64,000 nt of DNA, taken from contig NZ_LT707409.1 in the NCBI RefSeq assembly GCF_900156875.1, positions 1,143,221-1,207,220 of the forward strand. The letters run 5' to 3'. Of this stretch, positions 34,852-44,651 are shown piece after piece; position 1 is the first letter of the stretch, and every line of letters starts with the position of its first letter. The translations under genes were made by a program, and so were the position numbers. The stretch comes from Robertmurraya dakarensis. Lineage in GTDB: Bacteria; Bacillota; Bacilli; Bacillales; Cytobacillaceae. The notes below the pieces were generated by a model. The model was not told the DNA's origin and searched no databases. It saw only the letters and a list, made by a program, of their open reading frames with translations.

Positions 34852-36003
34852 TTACGGCCGACGGTTTCTTCTGTTTCGTAAAAATGCTGGGATATCGAGG
34901 GATTCCTCTTCCTGCACAGTTGTGTTGCGTCTTGGACTTTGAACATATTCTTCTCGCTGAATTGGTTCTATTGGAGCTTCGTATACCTCTTGTCTTTGGA
35001 CAGGTTTGTTTTCTCTAACAGGAGTTGGTGATTTTTTTTCAGGCACCTCTTTATCAGCAAATCCAGTTGCTATAACCGTCACGATGATCTCGTTATTCAA
35101 GTTCTCATTGATAACAGAACCGAAAATCATGTTTAGTTCTTCATCTGAAGAAGAAGCGACAATATCAGCGGCCTCTTGAACTTCATATAAACTCAGATTG
35201 CTTCCGCCGGTAATATTCATAAGAACACCTTGTGCGCCGCTAATCGACGTTTCTAACAGCGGACTTGATACGGCGTTTCTTGCTGCTTCTGCTGCTCCGT
35301 CCTCACCCTTTGCAATCCCGATACCCATAAGGGCAGTTCCTTTATTTGACATGATGGTTTTGACATCAGCAAAGTCAAGATTGATCAAACCAGGAACTGC
35401 GATTAAGTCAGATATCCCTTTTACCCCTTGTCGAAGTACACTATCCGCTTCACGGAACGCTTCAAGCATCGGTGTTTTTTTATCAACAATATGTAATAAA
35501 CGGTCATTCGGGATAATGATTAATGTATCAACCGCCTTTTTCATTGCCTCGATTCCACTTGCAGCATTGACAGCACGCTTACGTCCTTCAAAGGCAAATG
35601 GTCTCGTTACAACACCGATTGTCAGTGCGCCGAGGCTGCGGCTGATCTGCGCAATGGCAGGTGCTGCACCAGTCCCTGTACCGCCACCCATACCAGCTGT
35701 AACGAATACCATATCGGCACCTTCAAGCACATCTTGAATTTGTTGAGCACTTTCTTCTACTGCTTTCATCCCGATTTGCGGGTTTGCACCTGCGCCGAGT
35801 CCTCTTGTTAAAGAACCGCCGATTTGCATAACGATATCCGCTTTTGACTGCTTAAGAGCCTGTGCATCGGTGTTCACCGTAATAAACTCTACACCTTCTA
35901 CTCCGTCTTCAATCATACGGTTGACAGCATTTCCGCCTCCGCCACCGACACCAATTACTTTAATTCTTGCATTTTGATCTATATTTGTATCAAATTCGAA
36001 CAT
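34852..36003 (-). CDS. ftsZ: FtsZ-family tubulin GTPase, stand-alone gene
   Basis: 383 residues. All FtsZ landmarks are present: GTP-binding [12 protein letters not shown] at 19-30, tubulin signature GGGTGTG at 106-112, T7 loop NLDFADV, and C-terminal peptide [14 protein letters not shown] that docks to FtsA/SepF. FtsZ polymerises into the cytokinetic ring. It is not in a division cluster: neighbours are an MFS transporter and nitronate monooxygenase and it has its own terminator. It is also noticeably diverged from the usual Bacillus sequence at many positions, so it may be a second FtsZ. GGAGGG places the start at ATG 36003. Confidence 0.93.
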   Translation of the reverse strand: MFEFDTNIDQNARIKVIGVGGGGGNAVNRMIEDGVEGVEFITVNTDAQALKQSKADIVMQIGGSLTRGLGAGANPQIGMKAVEESAQQIQDVLEGADMVFVTAGMGGGTGTGAAPAIAQISRSLGALTIGVVTRPFAFEGRKRAVNAASGIEAMKKAVDTLIIIPNDRLLHIVDKKTPMLEAFREADSVLRQGVKGISDLIAVPGLINLDFADVKTIMSNKGTALMGIGIAKGEDGAAEAARNAVSSPLLETSISGAQGVLMNITGGSNLSLYEVQEAADIVASSSDEELNMIFGSVINENLNNEIIVTVIATGFADKEVPEKKSPTPVRENKPVQRQEVYEAPIEPIQREEYVQSPRRNTTVQEEESLDIPAFLRNRRNRRP

Positions 36004-36259
36004 TACCATCCCTCCAGGTTGCATCTAACGTCTTCAATTATTGGTAAAATCTACTATATTCGGGTTGATGTCCGCATGTTGTACTATTTAGTGTCACAGT
36101 AAGTGAGATAATGCAGATCCATACTATTAAAATAAAGCCCAAAATATACCTAGTATTTGTTAACTATAAAAAATAAATGTTACTATCATATGTTTACAAG
36201 ATTACATTGTTTTAACGTTTCTTTTACAAAAAAATGATTTTTGTAATGATCAGATAGAA

Positions 36260-37339
36260 TCAGCTATTTTTTAGCTTTTCAGCTTGACTTAAGATTGTTT
36301 TTATTAGACTATCTACAGTTTGATCTTTTGCCAGCCTTGGGCTCTGACCAGACCATAGTGACATATATTCAAACTGATTTTGTTGTCCAGCAGCTTTCCT
36401 GATTCCCTGAGTAAGAGTGTTTTGGATGGGAAATTCTGGAAGTATTTTTTCTTCTCCTCTCATATCTTTTATGAATTGATTTTCTACTCCTCTCGCCCAT
36501 TTCCCAGAAAATGATCGGGTCACGACGACCTCATTTTCCTTCGATCGAAGGACCTTTTCCTTATGAATAGCGTGAGCTCCGCTTTCCATACATGTTAAAA
36601 AGGCAGTTCCCATTTGCACAGCACTTGCTCCTAAGAAAAGAGAAGCCATCAGCCCCCTGCCATCCATGATTCCCCCGGCCGCAATCAGTGGAATATTCAC
36701 ATGATCGGCCGCCTGTGGGATAAGCGACATTAATCCTACCATGCTTTTCTCCAACGAACTCTCGCTAAAATTCCCGCGGTGGCCACCAGCCTCACTTCCT
36801 TGAAGAACAACTGCATCCATTCCGCTTTCTTCTACCTCTTGTGCTTCGCTCACCGTTGTAGCAGTTCCAATTAAAAGGATACTGTGACGTTTCAACTCAG
36901 CCACTACTTCTTTCGATGGAATCCCAAAAGTAAAAGAGCATATTGGAACATTTTCTTCTATTATAACCTTTATTTGATTAATAAAGGTCTCGATTTGCTT
37001 ATCATGACTCGGAAAGTCAACCTGCTTACTTTGCGAGATCTTCAATTTTTGATAAAAAGGATCTAGTATTTGCTGGGCGAAACCAATGTCTCCTTCAGAA
37101 GCATGAAAGGATTGAGGAACAAAGAGATTCACACCAAAATGGTTCTTAGTCATAGCCTTAATCTCTCTAATCTGCTCACGCAATTGACTAGGAGTCATAT
37201 ATCCAGCCCCAATAAACCCTAAGCCTCCAGAGTCAGAGACCGCTGCCACTAGTTTCGAAGTCGTAACACCTCCAGCCATCGGCGCTTGGATAATCGGGTA
37301 TTGTATTTTCAACTTTTGTGTTAATTTATTCGCAAACAT
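36260..37339 (-). CDS. Nitronate monooxygenase
   Basis: 359 residues, class I nitronate monooxygenase (2-nitropropane dioxygenase) with an FMN TIM barrel. Blocks: PIIQAPMAGGVTTSKLVAAVSDSGGLGFIGAGY at the N-terminus, VVLQGSEAGGHRG in the middle (catalytic His region), and LIAAGGIMDGRG, GASAVQMGTAFL for FMN phosphate binding. It oxidises alkyl nitronates such as propionate-3-nitronate, protecting against a respiratory toxin. GGGGGAG precedes the ATG. Two direct repeats lie in its promoter region. Confidence 0.93.
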   Translation of the reverse strand: MFANKLTQKLKIQYPIIQAPMAGGVTTSKLVAAVSDSGGLGFIGAGYMTPSQLREQIREIKAMTKNHFGVNLFVPQSFHASEGDIGFAQQILDPFYQKLKISQSKQVDFPSHDKQIETFINQIKVIIEENVPICSFTFGIPSKEVVAELKRHSILLIGTATTVSEAQEVEESGMDAVVLQGSEAGGHRGNFSESSLEKSMVGLMSLIPQAADHVNIPLIAAGGIMDGRGLMASLFLGASAVQMGTAFLTCMESGAHAIHKEKVLRSKENEVVVTRSFSGKWARGVENQFIKDMRGEEKILPEFPIQNTLTQGIRKAAGQQNQFEYMSLWSGQSPRLAKDQTVDSLIKTILSQAEKLKNS

Positions 37340-37372
37340 AACATTAGCTCCCCCTCAAAACTTTCAAAAAAA

Positions 37373-37409
37373 ATCCCTATAGAGATTGTAATTTCCTATC
37401 CCTATAGAG
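37373..37409. promoter_or_regulatory. Pair of ATCCCTATAGAG direct repeats
   Basis: Identical 12-bp words at 37373-37384 and 37398-37409, 25 bp apart, 35-70 bp upstream of the nitronate monooxygenase start. Possible operator pair. Confidence 0.45.
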
Positions 37410-37445
37410 TTTATATGTGCTCAGCAGAATATAATCTTATGACAT

Positions 37446-37604
37446 CTAGTTTCTAACCTTACCAATTCTCTTTTTAATAGGGATGCTGTAACAGTCATCG
37501 CAAACGCCCTCGTTATCAATATATTCATTTTCGTCAGTGATGATTTGATTGCATGAAGAGCATTGCCATTGTTGATCTGTAACGGCCTCCTTAACATGCT
37601 CCAT
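37446..37604 (-). CDS. Small zinc-ribbon protein, 52 aa
   Basis: MEHVKEAVTDQQWQ at the start; two CxxC knuckles (WQCSSCNQ and VCDDCYS) 20 residues apart form a zinc ribbon. A basic C-terminus follows (KKRIGKVRN). AAGGAG lies 8 nt before ATG 37604. No family name is certain. It could be a nucleic-acid-binding or regulatory protein. Confidence 0.65.
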   Translation of the reverse strand: MEHVKEAVTDQQWQCSSCNQIITDENEYIDNEGVCDDCYSIPIKKRIGKVRN

Positions 37605-37745
37605 ACTCTCAGCTCCTTTTTATTACAATATTCGCTAAAAAGTTCGAAAATCCTGTCATAAAACAAAAAAATTCGTATTGTTTCTAGATTTATGATTATG
37701 GGAAAGGCTATGAATAGGTAAATTTCAGCTTTGGAGTTGAGTGAA

Positions 37746-38762
37746 ATGGATTTGCAGCTTGTGGAAGCGCATATACCAGAGAAATTTTTTGAAAAAGTGG
37801 GTGAATCTTTAAAGAAATACCCTTATGTATCTTACTGGGTGTCACAGGCAACAAATGATAAAAGACTTGTTCGTATCCTCGTAGAAACAAAGGATGCCGA
37901 AGAAATCTTAAATTATTTAGAAAGTGTAACAGATGTCGTCGATGGGTTCGAAGTTCTCCTTTTCCCAGTTCAAACTTATATGAGAAGATTAACAGATGAA
38001 GAGAAAGAACAGCAAAAGGAAGAGGAAGAACAGGAAAAAAATAAGCTGCAAAGGGCGAGCCGCCAAGAACTGCTCGGTTCTATTGAAAAATCTAGTCATA
38101 TCACACTTACCTATACAATGCTGGTAATCTTATCAGCGATCGTTGTGACAATCGGTTTTATAAAAAATAGTGAGGCTGTCATTATTGGAGCGATGGTCAT
38201 TGCCCCCATGCTGGGACCTGTCATTTCGATTGCCTTTTCATCTATATTAGGTGATTTCAAGCTTATACGCAGTGCATCTTTCACATTGTTTTATGCCATT
38301 GCTTTAGTGTTAGGCATTTCCATATTCATTTCGTTTTTTCTTCCTGTTCCAGTTGACAGCTCTGAATTTGCGACGAGAACACATGTGAATTTGACGGATA
38401 TTGTTTTAGCGCTAGCCTCCGGGACTGCTGGTGCGTTATCCATTTTAAATCAATTACCTGGTGCACTTGTCGGTGTAATGGTCGCGGTTGCCCTGTTGCC
38501 TCCTACCGCTGTTCTCGGAATGACGATTGGGTCAGCAATGTGGCAGGAAGCATTTGGATCCATGCTTTTATTAACTGGAAATATCACATCCGTTATTTTA
38601 GCCGCTATTGTGGTCTTTTCGCTTAGCGGCATTCGGCCGGTTAAATTTGATGAGATGGAAAAAGCAAAAACTTCGTTAAAGCTTTCGATCCTTTTTGTAA
38701 GTGTTGTTATTATCCTGCTCATAACAGCGATTCTCTTCAGTCATCAATTCGACATTGTGTAA
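37746..38762 (+). CDS. DUF389 (TIGR00341) membrane protein
   Basis: 338 residues. A soluble N-terminal part (1-95, ACT-like), a Glu/Lys-rich linker, then about seven membrane helices. The family core EAVIIGAMVIAPMLGPVISIA and GALVGVMVAVALLPP is clear. The function of DUF389 proteins is not established. TGGAG upstream suits ATG 37746; earlier in-frame TTG codons (37731, 37737) overlap the ribosome site. Confidence 0.85.
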   Translation: MDLQLVEAHIPEKFFEKVGESLKKYPYVSYWVSQATNDKRLVRILVETKDAEEILNYLESVTDVVDGFEVLLFPVQTYMRRLTDEEKEQQKEEEEQEKNKLQRASRQELLGSIEKSSHITLTYTMLVILSAIVVTIGFIKNSEAVIIGAMVIAPMLGPVISIAFSSILGDFKLIRSASFTLFYAIALVLGISIFISFFLPVPVDSSEFATRTHVNLTDIVLALASGTAGALSILNQLPGALVGVMVAVALLPPTAVLGMTIGSAMWQEAFGSMLLLTGNITSVILAAIVVFSLSGIRPVKFDEMEKAKTSLKLSILFVSVVIILLITAILFSHQFDIV

Positions 38763-38830
38763 CAGGACGTTTAATCAGAGAGTAAACTAGACATATTAAA
38801 GGTAGAATTTGCAAAAAAGGAGAGAATGGG

Positions 38831-39133
38831 ATGGACTATTTATCAAGAGAACAGATTATCAATGAATTACAGAAGCCTCTTCCCGCCTATATGAATCAAT
38901 ATGGAATTGATGATATCGGTATTTTTGAAGAAGAAGGAGAAGATGACCTATACTTTATGGGCTACACAATTAATAAAGAAGGAAAAACCTATCATATCCA
39001 TAGTCCGTATCGAAAAGGGGATGATGGAGGTTTAACACCTGCTAAAGCAGAGTGGACCGTTGAAAGCGATGAACCTGATAAGAAGGATTTGCAAGGCTAT
39101 CAGGACATAGAGAGTGCACTGCGGGAAATTTAA
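38831..39133 (+). CDS. Hypothetical protein, DUF5634-like
   Basis: 100 acidic residues beginning MDYLSREQIINELQ, with blocks GIDDIGIFEEEGE, YFMGYTINKEGKTYHIHSPY and WTVESDEPDKKDLQGY. This resembles a Bacillaceae-only family I recall as DUF5634; the function is unknown. AAGGAGAG precedes the ATG. Stands alone. Confidence 0.7.
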   Translation: MDYLSREQIINELQKPLPAYMNQYGIDDIGIFEEEGEDDLYFMGYTINKEGKTYHIHSPYRKGDDGGLTPAKAEWTVESDEPDKKDLQGYQDIESALREI

Positions 39134-39216
39134 TAGTGATATTAATGCAGAGTAACGTATAAGAGGAAATGAGGAGCTTAAGTCCCTCTTTTCCTCCCCC
39201 TTATTTGTTTAAATAT

Positions 39217-39556
39217 TTAGACCTTCTTAACAAACTCTGACTTTAACTTCATGGCTCCAAATCCGTCAATTTTACAGTCTATGTCGTGGTCTCCATCCAC
39301 TAAGCGGATATTCTTTACTTTTGTACCTATTTTTAAAACTGATGAACTCCCTTTTACCCTTAAGATCTTTAATGATTGTAACTGTGTCGCCGTCCTCTAA
39401 AACATTTCCGTTCGCATCTTTGATGACCCTCTCGTCTTCATTTGCATGGTCCTCTCCTTGAGTCCATTCGTGAGCACATTCCGGACAAACGAAAAGTCCA
39501 CGATCTTCATATGTATACTCTGATTTACATTCTGGGCAAGCTGGCAATTTTTCCAT
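39217..39556 (-). pseudogene. PhnA/YjdM-family zinc-ribbon protein gene with a frameshift
   Basis: The first 66 residues are a normal PhnA-like protein: zinc ribbon [11 protein letters not shown] and [11 protein letters not shown], then [23 protein letters not shown]. After that the frame changes: the continuing frame gives unrelated residues to a stop at 39272, while the next frame restores the family C-terminus ([20 protein letters not shown], ending [10 protein letters not shown]) up to TAA at 39217. One extra G in the GGG at 39355-39357 explains it. This is either a true inactivating mutation, a programmed slip, or a sequencing error. Confidence 0.85.
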
Positions 39557-39710
39557 ATACCGTCTTCTCCATTCTTTAAAAATTTAAAACTATTACCTTA
39601 ATGTATTATATCGAATAGAAGATTTTACCACAATGTCCATTGTTTTTCCATGTCTGATATACCAACATAAAAAAGCCTGTAACCATTATTATGGCCGCAG
39701 GCTTAGTTCA

Positions 39711-40457
39711 TTATGATTGCTGTGTGGTTGGACGAATTAAAATTTCATTAACAGCTACATGATCCGGTTGTTCTACGGCATAAATAATAGCATTTGCTAT
39801 ATCTGCGCCTTGTAATCGATCACCACTGACCCGTCCTTTTAAAGCTTTCAATGCATCTTTATCGGTAATCGTATACGCCAATTCTGTTGCTACCGCACCT
39901 GGAGAAATGATCGTCGCGCGGATATTTGCTGTCGGCGATAATTCTTGTCTTAGTCCTTCTGTAATCGCCCGCACCGCAAACTTTGTTCCACTGTATACCG
40001 CCCCGCCGATTCCGACGCGATGACCTGCAACAGAAGAAACGTTGATAATATGACCTTTATTTTGTTTTTCCATAATCGGCACAGCCGCGGCAATTCCATA
40101 AAGAACGCCCTTAATATTGACATCCACCATCTTATCCCATTCATCAACTTTCAATTTATTCACATAGGAAAGCGGCATAATACCTGCATTATTAACCCAC
40201 ACATCAATACTGCCGAATGTGTTCACAGCATACTGCGCTAACTCTTCAACTTGTTCTCTGGATGTGACGTCTGTTTTCATATAAACCGCATTACCGCCAT
40301 TTTGCTTAATTTCATCCACTAGCTTGATTAAACGATCTTCTCTTCTCGCTGATAGGATGACCTTCGCCCCTTTGGCAGCTGCAGCGATAGCGGTAGCTTC
40401 ACCTATGCCGCTGCTCGCTCCTGTGATGACGATGACCTTATCTTGTAAATTACTCAT
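39711..40457 (-). CDS. SDR family oxidoreductase
   Basis: 248 residues, classical short-chain dehydrogenase. TGASSGIG at 12-19 binds NADP (Arg in SARRED suggests NADP preference), NNAGI near 89, catalytic Ser in NVSSVAG and YSGTK near 155. Similar proteins reduce aldehydes or ketones of unknown identity. AGAGAGG precedes the ATG. Substrate not predictable. Confidence 0.92.
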   Translation of the reverse strand: MSNLQDKVIVITGASSGIGEATAIAAAAKGAKVILSARREDRLIKLVDEIKQNGGNAVYMKTDVTSREQVEELAQYAVNTFGSIDVWVNNAGIMPLSYVNKLKVDEWDKMVDVNIKGVLYGIAAAVPIMEKQNKGHIINVSSVAGHRVGIGGAVYSGTKFAVRAITEGLRQELSPTANIRATIISPGAVATELAYTITDKDALKALKGRVSGDRLQGADIANAIIYAVEQPDHVAVNEILIRPTTQQS

Positions 40458-40508
40458 AAAAAAACCTCTCTTCCTTTTTAATATGTATAGATGAACAAAG
40501 ATTGCCCA

Positions 40509-41087
40509 TCATCTTACTTGCAGAATGGGATGGTCTGCAGGATAACGAAAATACTGCCGTACCAATAGAGAAATGGCTTTTGCAATATTAACAGCCATCG
40601 TATAAATGACATGAAGGTCTGTATATAGAAGTGATGTATGATCAGGGGTATGTTTCTCTAGGACTACTCCCATCACGCTACAATCACCAATACATGGCAG
40701 ATTCTTCCCAAGACCTGCTCCTGGATGTAAGGCGCTGTTTGATATCACAATTGAATTTAAGAGACTCTCTGATCCTAGTACACTATCAATACCAATGACA
40801 AAGCAATTACTAGGCAAATTAAAACGAGAAATTTCCTTTTCTATGGTTGTTCCATCAAGTGGAGTTTGAAGATTTCCGTACACGGTTAGATGTGTTGGAA
40901 AAGAATCACGAAGTAAGGTACCTACAAAAGGTCCGAGGCTGTCACCGCTTATTACATTTGAACCAATTCCAGTTACACAAATATGCTCTGTGCCATCTGG
41001 AATTAGAGCATACAGAGTATCCCGAATTAAAAGCGGTGCAAGTCTATAATTATAAGGTATACTATTCCCCTGATGCTGTTTTAACAT
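40509..41087 (-). CDS. yyaC: Spore protease YyaC
   Basis: 192 residues. Matches the YyaC family: VTGIGSNVISGDSLGPFVGTLL, LDGTTIEKEI, and HPGAGLGKNLPCIGD. The fold is related to the Gpr spore protease and hydrogenase maturation proteases; B. subtilis YyaC is sporulation-linked. AGGGGA sets ATG 41087; the ATG at 41111 has no ribosome site. Single gene. Confidence 0.9.
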   Translation of the reverse strand: MLKQHQGNSIPYNYRLAPLLIRDTLYALIPDGTEHICVTGIGSNVISGDSLGPFVGTLLRDSFPTHLTVYGNLQTPLDGTTIEKEISRFNLPSNCFVIGIDSVLGSESLLNSIVISNSALHPGAGLGKNLPCIGDCSVMGVVLEKHTPDHTSLLYTDLHVIYTMAVNIAKAISLLVRQYFRYPADHPILQVR

Positions 41088-41327
41088 GTCTCCCCTCACC
41101 TTTTTGCCCATAATATACTTTTATTCTTGTCTATACGTTCGTATTCGTCATGGTTATAAAAAAATCCTTTCAAAATCCATAATTTCTTTTCCCTCGCAAA
41201 TGAGCTTTATGATTTCAATTTTTAATTTAAAAAAGAACGCATTTCTTGTTTGCTCTTCGCTTTTTCTGGAACAATAAAACAGACATTACGCTTAAAAACT
41301 ATTTTACATAGGTTAGAGGTGAACGCC

Positions 41328-42311
41328 ATGGATAATGTGTTTGATTACGAAGATATACAATTAATACCAGCTAAAAGTATCGTTTCGAGCCGAACAGAAT
41401 GTGATACTTCTGTTGAGTTCGGAGGAAGAAGATTTAAGCTTCCTGTTGTACCTGCGAACATGCAGACGATTATTGATGAAAAAATTGCTGCTTACCTTGC
41501 ACGAAATGGTTATTTTTACATTATGCATCGTTTCGAACCAGAAAAGAGAACCTCTTTTATTAAGGACATGCACTCACAAGATTTATTTGCATCAATCAGC
41601 GTTGGTGTGAAAGAGGGCGAGTATGAATTCATCCAAAATCTAGCAAGTGAAGGTTTGACACCAGAATATATCACCATTGATATTGCACATGGGCATTCTG
41701 ATGCTGTCATTAAGATGATTAAACATATTAAAAAGCATCTTCCTGAAAGTTTCGTTATTGCTGGAAATGTTGGTACTCCAGAAGCGGTGAGAGAATTAGA
41801 GCACGCAGGAGCTGATGCAACCAAAGTTGGAATTGGTCCAGGAAAGGTATGCATTACAAAAATAAAAACGGGCTTTGGCACTGGCGGCTGGCAATTAGCT
41901 GCACTTAGATGGTGTGCAAAAGCCGCCAGCAAGCCGGTTATTGCTGATGGCGGGATTCGAACACATGGTGATATTGCGAAATCGGTTAGATTTGGGGCAA
42001 GGATGGTCATGATTGGATCGCTGTTTGCTGGCCACGAGGAGTCTCCAGGCGAATGTTATGAAAAAGACGGAAAGACATATAAAGAATACTTTGGGTCTGC
42101 CTCAGAATTTCAAAAAGGAGAAAAGAAAAATGTAGAAGGCAAGAAGATGTATGTGGAGCACAAGGGAAACCTGCAAGATACCTTAACAGAGATGGAACAA
42201 GATCTACAATCGTCGATATCATATGCCGGAGGAAATAAATTGGAGGCAATTCGCACGGTCGATTATGTGATTGTGAAAAATTCGATTTTCAACGGAGATA
42301 AAATCTACTAA
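41328..42311 (+). CDS. guaC: GMP reductase
   Basis: 327 residues, GuaC2-type. IMPDH/GMPR barrel with the catalytic Cys in [11 protein letters not shown] and phosphate-binding [15 protein letters not shown]; the family tail [16 protein letters not shown] is present. It converts GMP to IMP with NADPH and ammonia release, balancing purine nucleotides. AGAGGTGA selects ATG 41328 over a frame start at 41250. Followed by its own terminator. Confidence 0.96.
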   Translation: MDNVFDYEDIQLIPAKSIVSSRTECDTSVEFGGRRFKLPVVPANMQTIIDEKIAAYLARNGYFYIMHRFEPEKRTSFIKDMHSQDLFASISVGVKEGEYEFIQNLASEGLTPEYITIDIAHGHSDAVIKMIKHIKKHLPESFVIAGNVGTPEAVRELEHAGADATKVGIGPGKVCITKIKTGFGTGGWQLAALRWCAKAASKPVIADGGIRTHGDIAKSVRFGARMVMIGSLFAGHEESPGECYEKDGKTYKEYFGSASEFQKGEKKNVEGKKMYVEHKGNLQDTLTEMEQDLQSSISYAGGNKLEAIRTVDYVIVKNSIFNGDKIY

Positions 42312-42321
42312 TCAAAAATGA

Positions 42322-42352
42322 CAAAAAATCCTCTAAGAGGATTTTTTGTCAT
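42322..42352. terminator. Bidirectional terminator of guaC
   Basis: Stem AAAAAATCCTC / GAGGATTTTTT with a 3-nt loop, between convergent genes. Confidence 0.85.
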
Positions 42353-42360
42353 GAACTTTT

Positions 42361-42783
42361 TTACTGATACAGCTCCTTATAAGCAATTACTTTCAAAGCC
42401 ATAATTTCTTCCTCGGTCAACTTAGCTTGGAGCGTTTGGAGGATTTCTTCCTTTGAGATTGTTCCTTCTTGAGCCCTTGTTGCGATGTCTTTAATTTCTG
42501 ACATCCCTACTTTTTGAATAATGACTCTTGTTGCTTCTTCTTTTGTAGAAAAAGGCAGTTGTTCCTGATCGGCCGTTTCGGCTTCTTCAATAAATTGCTT
42601 GAGCTCTGGATCATTCTCTACATACTGTTTCACTTCTTGTATTTGTCCGCTTTCCTCTAATTCCGTTGAGACAGCATCCATGAGTTTCTCGGAAGCTATA
42701 TTTGTACCAAAATAGTAAACCCCATAGCCTATTACACCCAATATAACAATGACTGCTGCACTTAATTTTATCCCCCTGCTCAT
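42361..42783 (-). CDS. Membrane-anchored hypothetical protein, 140 aa
   Basis: One N-terminal membrane helix (about 7-28) followed by a Glu/Gln-rich helical exterior or cytosolic part with ATRVIIQKVGM and EEIMALKVIAYKELY. Similar proteins in Bacillus are sometimes misnamed as phenylalanyl-tRNA synthetase beta subunits; nothing here supports that. GGAGGAGG lies somewhat far (13 nt) from the ATG. Function unknown. Confidence 0.7.
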   Translation of the reverse strand: MSRGIKLSAAVIVILGVIGYGVYYFGTNIASEKLMDAVSTELEESGQIQEVKQYVENDPELKQFIEEAETADQEQLPFSTKEEATRVIIQKVGMSEIKDIATRAQEGTISKEEILQTLQAKLTEEEIMALKVIAYKELYQ

Positions 42784-43007
42784 TTTACGCTGTTTGTCCT
42801 CCTCCCCAACATTTCAATCTTTTTTAAATTTTTTTAACTTTTACTTCATTATTTTAACACAGTTACCTTCTCTTATCTTATTCCGAATACCCAAGCGAGA
42901 AAGTATCAGACTGAACTATTCACTAATTAGAGATAAGTGTTTTAAAAACAGTTCAATTTGGGGAGATTAATTTCATACATCCTGCATTGATATTAGGGAG
43001 GTTAACG

Positions 43008-44600
43008 ATGAATCTAGCGGATTTTTTTATCATCTTTGGTTCTATTATCACCATACTAGTCTTAATAGTTTTTTTCATCTTACTTGTCTATTTATTCAAC
43101 TTTGACCGTAATCAGAAACGCCATTCGATCTTACGAAACTATCCCGTCCTCGGCAGAGCACGCTATTTTCTAGAAAATATTGGACCGGAATTCCGGCAAT
43201 ATTGGTTTAATAGTGATACGGAAGGCAAGCCATTTTCAAGAGATGACTATGAACATATAGTAAAAAATGCAAAATACAAACGTGACGTTGTAGGGTTTGG
43301 ATCGAAACGTGATTTTGAGGGAAAAGGATTTTTTATTCGTAATGAGATGTTTCCAAAGTTAGCAGATGAAATGAAAATGGATCGAACGACAAAGGTTTTA
43401 ACGAAAAGATACGTTCTTTTAAATGACCCTCTCTTTTCCCAGAGAAAAGAAAAATGGGAGGATGAAGAAGCCTCCGCCTATTTATTACATGACGATGATG
43501 CCGTTGTGATAGGTCCAAGCACGCAGCATCCTTTTAGATTAAAAGGGTTAATCGGAATGTCTGCAATGAGCTATGGTTCTCTTGGCCCAAATGCGATCAC
43601 AGCCTTATCGGAAGGCCTCGGATTAGCAAAAGGCACATGGATGAACACTGGAGAAGGTGGTTTATCCCCTTACCATTTAAAGGGTGATGTCGATATTATT
43701 GTGCAAATTGGACCAGCGATGTTCGGTGTACGCGATATGAACGGCAACATGGATTGGGATGAACTTAAACGAAAAAGTGAAATCCCACAGGTAAAAGCTT
43801 TTGAAATTAAGCTCGCTCAAGGAGCAAAGACTCGCGGAGGTCATATTGATGCAGAAAAGGTTACTCCAGAGATTGCAGAAATTCGTAAGGTAACACCATA
43901 CAAATCGATTGATAGCCCTAATCGTTTCACACAGTTTGGTGATGTTCCATCAATGTGTGAGTTTGTGGAACAAATCCGTAATCACACAGGAAAACCGGTT
44001 GGGATGAAAATTGTTGTCGGTGGATCAGACAGTGTTGAGGAACTAGCCAAGTACATGAAAGAGACAGGTAAAGGTCCTGATTTTATTACCGTCGATGGTG
44101 GTGAAGGAGGCACCGGAGCTTCTTATCAGGAGTTAATCGACAGTGTTGGCTTGCCTATTAAGTCTGCTCTTCCCATTGTTCATTCAACTCTTCAAAGATA
44201 TGGTGTTCGAAATCGTGTGAAAATTATTGCATCTGGTAAATTGTTTACACCTGACCGGATTGCTATAGCCTTAGCGATGGGAGCAGATCTTATTAATATT
44301 GCTCGGGGATTTATGATTACCGTTGGTTGCATTCAAACATTAAAATGTCACTCTAATGCATGTCCTGTAGGTGTTGCAACAACTGACCCTAACTTGCAGA
44401 ATGCACTTGTGATCGACGAAAAGAAATATCGCGTAGTCAATTATCTCGTCACTCTTCGAAAGGGACTTTACCGAGCTGCTGCAGCTGCAGGCATTGAATC
44501 ACCTGTCCATTTTGAACCAAAGCATATTATGTTTAAGGATGAAAAAGGAGTCATTACCTCCCTTGAAAAAATATTCCATGAACAAATAGAAGCGGGTTAA
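43008..44600 (+). CDS. yerD: FMN-binding glutamate synthase family protein (YerD-like)
   Basis: 530 residues. Two N-terminal membrane or hydrophobic segments (1-35), then a full GltS-type FMN barrel: GMSAMSYGSLGPNAITALS, NTGEGGLSPYH, GAKTRGGHIDAEKVT, ITVDGGEGGTGASYQ, and a 3Fe-4S cysteine cluster near 440-455 (CIQTLKCHSNACPVG). It lacks the glutaminase domain, so the physiological reaction is unclear. GGGAGG selects ATG 43008. Monocistronic. Confidence 0.9.
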   Translation: MNLADFFIIFGSIITILVLIVFFILLVYLFNFDRNQKRHSILRNYPVLGRARYFLENIGPEFRQYWFNSDTEGKPFSRDDYEHIVKNAKYKRDVVGFGSKRDFEGKGFFIRNEMFPKLADEMKMDRTTKVLTKRYVLLNDPLFSQRKEKWEDEEASAYLLHDDDAVVIGPSTQHPFRLKGLIGMSAMSYGSLGPNAITALSEGLGLAKGTWMNTGEGGLSPYHLKGDVDIIVQIGPAMFGVRDMNGNMDWDELKRKSEIPQVKAFEIKLAQGAKTRGGHIDAEKVTPEIAEIRKVTPYKSIDSPNRFTQFGDVPSMCEFVEQIRNHTGKPVGMKIVVGGSDSVEELAKYMKETGKGPDFITVDGGEGGTGASYQELIDSVGLPIKSALPIVHSTLQRYGVRNRVKIIASGKLFTPDRIAIALAMGADLINIARGFMITVGCIQTLKCHSNACPVGVATTDPNLQNALVIDEKKYRVVNYLVTLRKGLYRAAAAAGIESPVHFEPKHIMFKDEKGVITSLEKIFHEQIEAG

Positions 44601-44604
44601 CTCT

Positions 44605-44636
44605 TATTAGGATAGACAAATTGTCTATCCTAATCT
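44605..44636. terminator. Hairpin after yerD
   Basis: 12-bp perfect stem ATTAGGATAGAC / GTCTATCCTAAT with a 5-nt loop; the following T-run is weak. Confidence 0.6.
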
Positions 44637-44651
44637 TAATTGATCATCTTT

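Noticed and set aside
41516..42010. 164-aa - strand frame inside guaC, and a similar 179-aa + frame inside the ftsZ-like gene (35198-35737)
   Set aside because: Both are reverse-frame shadows of highly conserved genes with no ribosome site.
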